DNA from: Macrostomum hystrix
Taxonomy: Eukaryota > Platyhelminthes > Macrostomidae
NCBI GenBank assembly: GCA_950097015.1
Contig: CATNEN010000007.1
Location: 8,991,001-9,055,000, forward strand
Direction: 5' to 3'
Length of the DNA stretch: 64,000 bases
Made by a program: the position numbers and the translations under genes. Every line of letters begins with the position of its first letter. Within the stretch, counting starts at the first letter, position 1. The notes under the pieces were generated by a model. It saw only the letters and a list, made by a program, of their open reading frames with translations, did no database searches and was not told where the DNA came from. Positions 54,695-64,000 of this stretch are shown one piece after another.

Positions 54695-55320
54695 GGCCCT
54701 TTCCAAAAACAGACACAAAAAATAATTTGAGTTCGTTTGTTTTTTTCTAAGCAATCGTCTGAAAAAAAGGGAAAAATCATTCACCATTTTGCAAAAAAAA
54801 CTTCTACTGAACCAGCACGGGCTAAGAGTTAGATTCAGCTCATTTTTTCTAAAAGTGGTGTGGCGTGAGTAAGGCGTAAGTTTTTTAAAGAGTTCTTGAT
54901 CCCACCAAAAATGCCTCTGCAACTCGCAACCAGAGAATTAGGAATCTTTTAAGACGAGAAAGACAAGAGAGGCGGACGCAGATACATGTATAAGCAGGCG
55001 GTACAAACTACATGGGCGGAATCAATAGTTTAAGAGATGATGTGGACTTGCCTCAAAGTCTGCGCAGAGAAGTAAAGGCAAAAAACGTTTTGTAACAATG
55101 ACAAGAACTTTCGGCTCTTAAAGTCAGCTGCAATTATAGAAATGTTTCTTATAGAAATCGCTTACACGCAAGACGAAAAAAAGTTCTAAACTTGTTGGCG
55201 GATTTTTTGTGTGGACTCAGAGCTCAGAGGTACTCAGCTTCCTACTTGAAAAAGCGCATATACTTATTTAAAGTGAGAGAAAGTCTTGAGCAAAAATTTG
55301 ATGCAGAAAACTGCACGTCT
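54695..55320. other. spacer
   Basis: 3' flank of the PAN-lectin gene; nothing recognised. Confidence 0.4.
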
Positions 55321-55321
55321 G

Positions 55322-56083
55322 TTAGTCAAATGGGGACACACACTCGCATAGCAGCTTGTTGGCATTAGAAAAATTCTCTCTTAGGTCGGTGAGGTTCCTT
55401 TTTCCTGAGTATCGCCTAAGCATACTTGCCGCGCCTCCGTTATCAGGTTCGCCAGTGGCCCACAGGTAGCTGTCCACCGGAATGTTGCAGCCGACCCAGT
55501 ACCAGCCACCTGCCGGCTCCGCGCTCCCAGGACCCTGAAAGCCTCCCAGCCACATGGAACTGCCGCTGGCTCCATCTGATCGTATGAACTCAATGTGGTC
55601 CATCTCTGCCGCGCTAGTCACGTCCGCCATGATCACCAGGCCGCTGTCGCTGTTGCATTTCTGCTGACTGCTCACCCATGAGTTGTCGGTGTTGCCGTAG
55701 ACGAAGTACTTAACGCCGCACCGCGGATATTTATAGCCCACCGGACACAGCAGTCCCGGGGGCAGTCCCGGCTGCTGCCTCACGAACACCCGGCCTCGTC
55801 TGGTACAGCCGCAGTCCCTCACAGACTTGCTGCACTTGTTGAACACGAACAGCTGGCACGGACCATCGGACAGACTGAAGGCCTGGCACTGCGGCCTCAG
55901 TCCGCACATGATGCCGCACTGCTGCTCCGATGTAACGTCGCTGAGTGTCTGGACGAAAGGGGTGCTGACGCACAGGGAGCCGTTGATGGGGGTGAAAACT
56001 AACTCACAGGGCTGGCTCCCCAGAACAGGATTTAGCAAAGCAAAAAACACGCTGACGAGCAGGCAGCAGACAACGGGATGCAT
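55322..56083 (-). CDS. secreted PAN + C-type lectin protein
   Basis: Predicted secreted lectin of 253 aa, intronless. Residues 1-22 form a signal peptide. A PAN/apple-like module (about 26-95) contains EQQCGIMCGLRPQCQAFSLS and PCQLFVFNKC. A C-type lectin domain (about 112-251) opens with CPVGYKYPRCG and has WLGGFQGPG, GGWYWVG, LWATGEPDNGG and the terminal LLCEC. EPD stands where Ca-binding lectins have EPN or QPD, so sugar binding may be altered or lost. A TATA-like TATAAG lies about 78 bp upstream. The same PAN-plus-lectin logic as the gene at 51.2 kb points to related roles, perhaps in gland secretion or surface recognition; the function is inferred. Confidence 0.8.
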   Translation of the reverse strand: MHPVVCCLLVSVFFALLNPVLGSQPCELVFTPINGSLCVSTPFVQTLSDVTSEQQCGIMCGLRPQCQAFSLSDGPCQLFVFNKCSKSVRDCGCTRRGRVFVRQQPGLPPGLLCPVGYKYPRCGVKYFVYGNTDNSWVSSQQKCNSDSGLVIMADVTSAAEMDHIEFIRSDGASGSSMWLGGFQGPGSAEPAGGWYWVGCNIPVDSYLWATGEPDNGGAASMLRRYSGKRNLTDLRENFSNANKLLCECVSPFD

Positions 56084-56156
56084 TGCTCAAGCAACAGTTT
56101 TTATTGGCTTCCCTTTTCTAAGCTCAGACGGTTGGTTTCCCTTGTTAATTTTCCCC

Positions 56157-56166
56157 TCTTATACAA
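56157..56166 (-). promoter_or_regulatory. TATA-like box of PAN-lectin gene
   Basis: TTGTATAAGA on the minus strand, about 75-80 bp upstream of the ATG at 56083. Confidence 0.45.
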
Positions 56167-56404
56167 GCCCTGCGCTCAATTGTCAGTGCGCTGCCATTGG
56201 CTGCGGAACAGTCAAGGCGCATTCTAGCAGAATGCGCCTTTTGTTTCAAATAAACAAAAGGAAATACGCATGCAGTTCCAATTCTTAAATCGTTCGTATA
56301 CAGCAGAAATATTGTCCGGATTGCAATATGATAGTGAGCCCTCAGCTCCATTTATATTTTTTAGTCATAGTCAGTGTGACTTCATTCTTCACTTCAGACT
56401 TCAA

Positions 56405-56710
56405 GGAGGTTTAGCCTAGTGGTTTGAGCGTCGCACTAACGACCTGAAGGTCGGAGGTTCAATTCTTGACACAACTGAAACAATTTGTGTCCTTTAGAAA
56501 AACCCTTATCTGTGCATTGCTTTGGTTCATCCAGCTGTTCAACGGGTTCCAGAATGAGCTAGGATAATTGATGGTGGGTGTAGTGTCCCACCAGTCCATG
56601 GACTGAGCAGCTGAACGCAGTTTTTAGATGCACCGTGCAAAAGCTGCGGCTGCACATCTGGCCCAGTTGGGGCAAGTGTAATCAGTTGTTATTGTTAATA
56701 TTATTATTGA
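56405..56710 (+). mobile_element. tRNA-derived SINE, second copy of 53.5-kb family
   Basis: Box A TAGCCTAGTGG (56412-56422) and box B GGTTCAATTCT are followed by the same body as the copy at 53544-53849 (CAATTTGTGTCCTTTAG, GTCCATGGACTGAGCAGC). It ends in a TTATTGTTAATATTATTATT tail. It is more diverged than the first copy, and no target duplication was identified. Confidence 0.88.
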
Positions 56711-56835
56711 ATTTAAAGGTGCATTTTAGTTTAAGACAAGCTCACTCAACTTTAGCAAGGGAATGCATATTTCTTCGATAGCATTAATTGAGAAAGGTGG
56801 GCCATCTCACCCGAAGCTCAGTCCAGTAGAGAAAT

Positions 56836-57030
56836 TCACTCGCACAGAAACAGACACCGCAGTCCCGGCTGCGACATCACGAACACTCGACTGCTGCTCC
56901 TGTGCGCGAAGGTCTGGACGGAACGGCTGGAGCCGTTGATGGTGGTGAATCTGGCTCTGTATATCTGGCCCTTCAAAGGGCCCACTTTGGTGGACAGGAG
57001 CACGGCAAAGAGACCATAAATGAAATGCAT
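56836..57030 (-). pseudogene. truncated copy of PAN-lectin gene
   Basis: A 64-residue frame begins with a signal-like MHFIYGLFAVLLS and keeps FTTINGSSRSVQT and RVFVMSQPGL. These match the intact gene's FTPINGSLCVST and RVFVRQQPGLPP, with the intervening Cys-rich region deleted; a stop follows soon after LCE. A TATAAGG box lies upstream near 57090. Same strand as, and 750 bp from, the intact gene, so it looks like a decayed tandem duplicate. Confidence 0.75.
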
Positions 57031-57089
57031 TGTGATAGTGTTGGCTCTGCAGCGGATTTATATTAAAAAACCATTCTGCGCTGCCCTTA

Positions 57090-59060
57090 TATCCTGCAGA
57101 CTGATGGACTCAGGATGGCTGCAAGCAAAGAACATATGTGTTTGAAAACACTACTTGCACAACCTGTTAGAAAAGTGCAGGCAGAGCCATTTCGTCACAG
57201 CGGTCGTTTTGTACTCTTGAAGTCAGTTTGTATCTCTAAAGCTTTCATTACTTCTCGTTCTCAGAAATTTAAACCTCTGTTTAGGTGTTTCCTATATGTA
57301 GTCTAGCGGTCTGACGCAGTCCAGATGTCTTGAAGGCTATAACTCTTAACGACTATCGTTCCAAGTATCTCGGCTGACTGATGCGGTCTCTTCCGGGTTC
57401 GTACCTCGGGATCAAATTAAGAAAGAACTCAAACGCAGTTAGTTTTCTAATTCGTTAAATTAATGGAGCTCAAAGATAACTCTCTAACAAAATCGCGATG
57501 GATCGTTTTTCCGCGCTCCACTTCGACTTATATCCTGTTCGAAAATCCCTCCTTTAGGGAGGTGTCAAAACTTTATCAACAGAGCGCTTAGTGATAATGA
57601 GTCGAGTGGGGTCGCAGCCCCGAGTTTAATACAGCGCGAAGCATTAGACTTCTTGGTTGGCAGGCACGCCAACCCCTGTCCTACGGAGGGTGGGTCAAAA
57701 GCCTAAACGCGTTGGTTGAGTTAGGAAAAGTTCCCGTTTCTATGGAGTCCCCTCTATCTAGTGTTTGTTGTCGCCGTCCCTCTGTCAATCAGGTCTTCTT
57801 GTGCGGTCCCGGCCTTCTCCAGGTCTCTTCTCCAGACCGGCTCCGATGTTGCAGGCAGGGCCGGGCCGGGTCGCGTCAGGCCGTGGCCGGTCGGGTAAGT
57901 CCGGGCAGGTCCAGGTCGCGTTAGACCGACGTCGGGCTGGATCGTGTCAGATTAGGCCGGGCCGTGTCGTGTCGGGCCGTGCCAGATCAAGTTGGACCGG
58001 GCTGTGTTGAGCTGGAATGAAAGTGAAAACTCGGGGCGAGTATTTATCTAATCTGTCTGTTCTTAGTTGCTTGACCTCTAGGCGAAAGTTTTCTCTCGAG
58101 TTCTTTTCAGATTTCTAAGTCTTATAATGCGGATGTCGGAACTTTGGCACACTGGAGTTAACTTCCAATCAGCCAGGAATTTCTGCTGCACCGGTTTTGT
58201 ACTATTCACGGTCGGTTAGTTTACGTCTGAGCTTAGCATGAAAAGTGAATACATGCTTATAAATAAAAGAGCTTCGAGTACAATCTCTTTAAAAGCTCAT
58301 GAAATTGCGTATCTATTTTATTAAGCTGGCTACTTATGATCCATAATAAGTTCTCTAATGAGAAAGGCAAAACCTAGCTACGCACATAGTATATATATTA
58401 TTTGAAGTCTATAGCTATCTAGACGTGATATTTGAAGCTGGGTAGGTGAAGCGAGGACATTTGTATCTCTAGAGCTTTAATTTCAGACTAGACTTAAAAT
58501 TGTCTGGTCAGCGCATAATATGCTATTTCAGAGTGCGAGTGCGCAAGAGCTCATTCGCTCGCCGCGCACGCTAGTATTTCACAAGTCGCGAGCAAAACAG
58601 AAGTTCCACATTTTTTAAAGGCTTACCCTCGAATGCTTTGTCTTCGAATGCCAAGCAAGCAGTCGTCAGGTCTTATTTCTTTCACGCTTTTTAATTCTTT
58701 CTGTTATTCAAGCATCAGATAAGTAAATGTATGCACCCCGTCTGGAAATTTTGACAATTTTTTCCGAACCATTAATTGTTCTCTCTAGACTCTAAGAGGC
58801 ACCTGCATATAAAGTATCTCTCCTTTTTCATAATGGTTATGTTATGTACGAGTATAAATTTAACGATTTCGTCATTTAGACCTACTGCACGTTTTCAGCA
58901 TTCACGTTTTTGTTTTTTACCCAAAAATGTGAAAGGCTTGAAAATGTGAAAAAAACTGTCTATATAAGAGATCAAAACTCGATGTTCACCTGTCATAAAA
59001 TACGTAAGAACCGAAAGTGTCACAAGAATCTCGATTTCACGGTTCTTACAAGCTGGTACT
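57090..59060. other. spacer
   Basis: No gene was recognised. Two short tRNA-promoter-like motifs (TAGTCTAGCGG near 57298 and GGGTTCGTACC near 57398) are too far apart for a normal tRNA. A G-rich degenerate repeat occupies 57840-58015. Confidence 0.45.
57840..58015. repeat. degenerate GC-rich repeat
   Basis: Irregular copies of GGCCGGGTCGNGTC-type sequence (GGGCCGGGTCGCGTCAGGCC, GGGCCGTGTCGTGTCGGGCC), unit about 15-20 bp, strongly G-rich against an AT-rich background. Confidence 0.55.
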
Positions 59061-59065
59061 GCCAG

Positions 59066-62000
59066 GAATTGCAGCACATCCACGGTAGTGCAACAGGACT
59101 AAAGGAATCAGAGACGGCGAATAGCGCTGTTGAAGTCCAAGACTTACAGGATATTATGAAAACCGTAAGTAATGAATTACGAACTATTCTTTAATATTTT
59201 TAAACGCATGCAGTGTTGCTTGGTTCGAGCTTGGTTAAATTCCCCGCCTCCTCTTCCTCCAAGTACTTGCTTGGCGGCGCAACGCTGATCGGTCTGGTGT
59301 CGGCTTGATCACGTTTGCTGTAGAGATGAAAGGATGACCCGAGTTCTAGTTCTTTGATGTGGGACCCCCATTTAATTTTTACGAAAAGGCTGATGCGAAC
59401 AAATAGTGTAGCGGTATATTTATGAATTTCTGATCGCGGGACTAAATATTTTATATTGGGCTGACGAATTAATTTTTAAATATTGTATTGCGGAGAGCAT
59501 GCAGAAAAAAACGAAAAAGAAACTAATTAATTGATTAAAATTTGCAGTGTTGGGCAACCTTCCGGCACTTCCGGCACTTTTTGTGCCGGAAGTTACTGTT
59601 TTTTAAAGCGGCACTTTTTTCCGGTTCTTTTTTTTGTAGTGCCGGACTAGGGTATCGGAAGTTACTTTTTGTTAAGTCCGGTACTTCCGGCACTTTTTTA
59701 AATGCAGAGAAAAAAAGAGAAAGAAAGTAAAGAAAACATACAAATTGAAAGAATTTTCATATCATCAGTTCATAATGTCGTAAGAAATGCCGAGAAATTT
59801 CGAATTTTATTTAGTTGGTGAATTTTAACAACTTTTTGGTTCTTTAAAAAATTAAATTTTTAATTCGAGCAAAGCGAGCACCTCTTGCCGACGCGACACT
59901 AAACCGCCTTGTACTACTTCGCGGCAACAGGCATTTGATGTGAATTGTGACAACATGACTGTCTATATCTAGCTTTTACACTAGTGCTAAAGCTTTCAAG
60001 TTTAAATTACGGGGGTTCCTTTTAAGAAGCATGCAAACTTTTTTTCTCAGCTGTTAACCTAGGCTAAATTGTCTAAATGTCAAAGTAGTTTTTTCAGGGC
60101 TTAAAAGGTTATTGAATTAATAAAGGTAATTATCAGCAGGGCAGCAGCGCCACTAGAGCTACTCTTTCCACCTTTTTAGAGTTGTCACTTTATGTCATTA
60201 GTTTGTAAGACTTGTGTTGTTAGTTATTCAGTGGTGTGATTGAGGCGCGAATATGCGATTTCTGAGGGCAGGCGCGAATTATCGTCAAACAGAGGCGCGA
60301 TTTTTCAATTTTCGAATTTTCATTTTTTACTGATCACGTTTAGTCTATTTGCGCACGCTTTATTCAAATTTAAACTTAATGTAATGTTATGGTGTAAAAT
60401 ACATGCAAATCTAACTTTTTTTCAGCTTTTTTAGTTGCGCAGGCCAAACTTTTGAGCGGTAATTGGTAAAGTTCTGCCACAGCAAGGATTGAACCTTAGT
60501 GCTGGAAAAAGAAGCAAAAACCATAAAAATATAGGTTTTCAGAAATTAATTTTTCGTTTTCAATAATTTCATTTAATCATTTTCCACTTGGTTTTACTCT
60601 AGACAAGTTGGCAGTTGCAAAGGCATGTTATTATTGGTTTTTTAATAATAAAAACATAATTAAGCCCTTCTTTAACACGCGATTTTTCAAAAGTAGAAAG
60701 TACCGGTGCCGAAGAACCGGAAGTTACTTTTATTTTCGAGTGCCGGTACCGGAACTACTACCGGAAGTTACTTTCTTTAGAACCGGAAGTTACTTGACCG
60801 GAAGTTACTTTTTTAAAGTAACTTGCCCAACACTGAAAATTTGTCATTTTCTATGAATGATACTGTAAAAAAATCGATTACCAACCGTTCATTGCAAAAT
60901 AAACAATTACCACGATTCATCGACAGCATGAAGTAATTCTAAAATACATTACTCATAAGGGAAACAAGACAAAAAGTGACAAAGACACACGTAAGTAACT
61001 ATTACGAAGCATTTTTAAACCGTTTTTATAAAGTCATAGTCGCTAATTAGTTTAAAAGCCAACAATCCCACAAGCTCGTAAATTATCCCACGACTGTTTA
61101 CCGAGCAGTTTCAGTAGAGCTTTGCCGCACATGATAATTATTTCTATTTATTAGAGCAAAAGTTCTCCACTTTAGCTGTAACATAAGAAATGAGAAAACA
61201 AGTAAATGCATTAAACCTGTCGCTTTGCAGAATGCTTCGAGAGCAGAAGCTCCGATCACACAGCGCCTGCAGCCAAGTCGAGTGCATCAAGGATCAGCTG
61301 GAGCAGCATCCAAATCCGCTACCGCTGCGTCTCCAGTTCTCAGTCGCCTTAACAGTCAGATGAGAGCCTTGCTGGATGCCATTGATCTCATTGAGAGGGA
61401 AGAGGAGAGATTCGACCACGGGTTTCCGCTGCCAGAAGTTGTTGTGGTCGGCGATCAGTCTGATGGAAAATCTACGTTGCTGGAAGCCATCTCAGGCGTG
61501 CAGCTACCCAAAGGAAGTGGAATTTGCACGCGATGTCCAATCAAGCTCTGCATTCGAGCTTCCGAGGCTGAATCGGCGTCAATCGCGTGAGGACCTCAGA
61601 GTTGCATTGGTTGCTTGAAAGCAAAGCGAATAGTGAAATGCTTGCTATATCAATAGCTTTTCGTCACAAGTTGCATTTAAAATAAACTTCCCTGTAAATT
61701 ATACTGTATGGGGTCTTTATCCACTATTGCATCTCTTAGGGACTCAGAAGGACGCAGAAAACGTTTTTCTAACACATGTCGAGGAGTCATTAAATTTTGA
61801 TGGATGAAAAAACAAGAATACGCTTGTCGAATTTCACTCTCGATGACATAAACCGCTGCGGTTTTTTTCAAAAAATAATTTTTATAATTCTAAAGGCTCC
61901 CAGGAAAAACTGGGAAGGAAGTAGTGGAAAGCCTCTCGGAGCTAGAAGGTCGTCTCCGTCGCGCACAAGAGGCTCTCTCTGGCGAGAAGAAATTCTCACG

Positions 62001-64000
62001 GGAACCGATTATCGTTGAAGTCCACGGCCCGAATCTGCCAAATTTGTCAGTGGTCGACCTTCCGGGAATTAATCGGTAAGTTACATTGAGACTCAGACTG
62101 CTCTAACAGTTGGGCAGGCACATTTCATGGTCTGGCCTACAGTTCTAAGTTAGGCGTAAAAAATAGCCATTGAAATGAACAGGAAAACTGAGCAGACCGA
62201 AGAAGAGATAGTCAGCCTTATCGACGAATGGATCGCCCGAGAGGAGACCATCATTCTCGTCGTTGCGAAGGCAACCAATGATATCGCGTCCTCTAAAGGC
62301 TATCAGATGGCCCGGAAAGTGGATCCTGAGAAAAAGCGGACGCACCTGGTGATGACGAACTGCGATGGATCGTTAGTCAATAAGGAAGACGACATCAAAG
62401 CACTTTTCAAAGAAGGGGACAGAACCCTTTTTGCAGTTAATTGCTTTCGCCCGAAGAACTCAACAGTGAGTAGTGAGCAACTCATTGAGCAAGAGGCCAG
62501 ATTCTTTGCGCAGCATGAACTGTTTAAGCATTTCCCAAGGAATACTGGAACAGCAAACTTGGTCAAATCGTTGGAGGACATGTTGTGTGAAAAAATTGCG
62601 CCATATCGACAAAAAATTATGGCTTACGCGGCGGTAAGTAATTTTAATTTCAATTCAAGTTTTAGAAAAAGATTCGCCGAGTGTAAAGGAGCATAATTAA
62701 TTTTAGAATAAAGTGAAACAGCTCGAAACTGAGCTGACACAGCAAGAGTCCTTGAAGGAGCGCATTATGAGCGCAGCCGACTCTTGCATCTTTAAGATTC
62801 GCCAAGAATTTCTGGAGCAGGTGACTGGCTCGGACCGGCGCCGGCCGAACTCACTCTACCACCGGTGCGAACAAGTTTGGATCACATTTGGAAATCAGAT
62901 CAGGAAAAAGTCGGAAGATCTACGTAATAATTGTGAGTACTCGTTGTATTCGTATTCTCTGTTTCATTATCTCTGCGTTTCGATTTCGTTGTGAGTGCAT
63001 TTATCACAATTTGATTACCACAAAGTAGTTTCTGCGAAGCCGACTTCCAAGTATTTTGATTCGTATCGTACTCAGCAGCTAGGGCTGCGGCTGATGAGTG
63101 TGAGTTCCCCCTTATTATGGGCTGCCAATCCGGTAGATTAAGATTGCTTCCGAACCAGAAAGGTCTGATTGTGGCACTTTTGCACGTATTTTTGTAATTA
63201 CTTTTGCAAGCTCACTCCCCGATTTGAAATGGTGTGGACATGACAAGCTAGAAGTTAAAAGCTTATAATAAATTTGAATTCAGCAGCAGTGACTTAGAAT
63301 GGCTTTCTTTGGCACGAGAATGGGGACCTATTTTACTACTTGTAAAGCATAGTTAAAATCACCCTACGATGCAGTATGAATACTTGCATTATTATTACTC
63401 TAAACATTCACTTCAGTGCCAAACAAAATTCAAGAAGAAAATGAGCAGCAGAAGGGACGAGAGCCAGAACAACTGATCAACTATTTTCCGGTGATGGAGA
63501 GAATCATCGCCCAACTCGTTGAATCATTCGAGCCCGAGGTTGATCGAATTATCAGCGAAACACAACAGCTTGTCCATGAAGCCCTCGTCGAAATTTTAAT
63601 AAAACATATGCAGAAGAGTGAGACACTAAAACTATTGGCTGAAATTGAATCTAAAATAACAATTTTCGTGAACAACGAACTGATGCGATTTCAAGATGAG
63701 TCTCGAGAACTAATCGTCAGGGAACTCAAGAAGCAGAAGATCGTCTTTTATAGTAGTCCAAAGATCTATGCTCTTGTCAGGTGTGAAATACAATTCATAA
63801 ATTGTGCAAAAAAATTAACTTTTTTTATTATTGAGAGGAGTTTAGGAATACAATTACAGAAAAAACATGCTTAACATTCTTACTCGTATGCATTACGCTC
63901 ATTTACTATTTTCTAGAGCCAAATTCAATGAACTGCCAAGTGGTATCGACATGAGCCAACTAACGCAGCCGCGGAAGCCGCCGATGGACCGTTCTAACCG
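59066..64000 (+). CDS. Mx-type dynamin-like GTPase, 3' end missing
   Basis: Large GTPase of the Mx/dynamin group, which self-assembles and remodels membranes or, for vertebrate Mx, restricts viruses. Exons: 59066-59164 (probable), 61231-61586, 61896-62075, 62183-62633, 62707-62932, 63417-63780, and 63917 to the window edge; all phases match, about 586 residues visible. The G domain begins at MRALLDAIDLIEREEERF and has G1 GDQSDGKST (usual form GDQSSGKSS), the switch stretch PKGSGICTRCP, G3 DLPG in LSVVDLPGIN and G4-like MTNCD (usual TKxD). Middle-domain and stalk helices follow, with LINYFPVMERII and EPEVDRIISETQQLVHEALV. No start codon is assigned; upstream exons are likely. The Asp in G1 and the missing Lys in G4 are unusual and may affect nucleotide handling. 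Subgroup placement in Mx rather than classical dynamin is by motif similarity. Confidence 0.85.
59545..60835. mobile_element. non-autonomous hAT-type transposon
   Basis: A 1291-bp element with inverted ends CAGTGTTGGGCAA / TTGCCCAACACTG and a perfect 8-bp target duplication AAAATTTG (59537-59544 and 60836-60843), the hAT signature. Both subterminal regions carry many copies of CCGGAAGTTACTT and its complement in inverted arrangement. There is no transposase frame. It sits in the first visible intron of the Mx-like gene. Confidence 0.93.
60850..61225. other. intron remainder upstream of Mx-like G-domain exon
   Basis: AT-rich sequence ending in the acceptor CTGTCGCTTTGCAG before 61231; nothing else is seen. 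Confidence 0.5.

Noticed and set aside
57298-57410. tRNA or SINE head
   Set aside because: Box A- and box B-like motifs are about 95 bp apart, with no foldable cloverleaf or match to the other SINEs.

Overview
This is animal nuclear DNA. Genes are split by short GT-AG introns, exons are GC-rich inside AT-rich flanks, and several genes are typical of ciliated bilaterians. A TBC1D32/broad-minded gene (cilia, Hedgehog), a nephrin-like gene (excretory filtration or cell adhesion), tRNA-derived SINEs, mariner/Tc1/hAT transposons and very heavy minisatellite load together suggest a spiralian, most plausibly a free-living flatworm with a Macrostomum-like genome. That placement is inference; no rRNA or mitochondrial marker is present.

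Layout. 1-2.4 kb holds nothing recognisable. 2.45-12.25 kb (minus) is a complete 15-exon nephrin/Sns-type gene of 1295 aa. 16.2-17.3 kb (plus) is a two-exon TOM1-like GAT protein without a visible VHS domain. 18.5-28.5 kb (plus) is a complete 16-exon TBC1D32 (BROMI) gene of 1337 aa whose introns are packed with minisatellites. 28.6-42.2 kb is repeat-rich: a deleted Tc1-like element, a 1.15-kb minisatellite, a LINE tail, a 1-kb minisatellite and a 5-kb 26-bp satellite with higher-order structure. Four small exons with compatible phases thread through this block and may be an unknown gene. 43.4-44.8 kb is an apparently intact mariner; 44.9-46.1 kb is an intronless GT10 fucosyltransferase. 47.5-49.5 kb has a small secreted Kazal-like protein (minus) and YdcZ-like transporter exons (plus).

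51-57 kb is a cluster of secreted proteins: a PAN-like plus LamG-like protein, a PAN plus C-type lectin, and a truncated lectin copy, with two SINE families between them. 59-64 kb contains the 5' two-thirds of an Mx-type dynamin-like GTPase, running off the right edge, with a hAT-type element (perfect 8-bp target duplication) in its first visible intron.

The exon models for nephrin, BROMI, the LamG gene and the Mx-like gene were built by hand from splice consensus, phase compatibility and family similarity. Every junction keeps frame, which is strong internal support, but none has been checked against transcripts.
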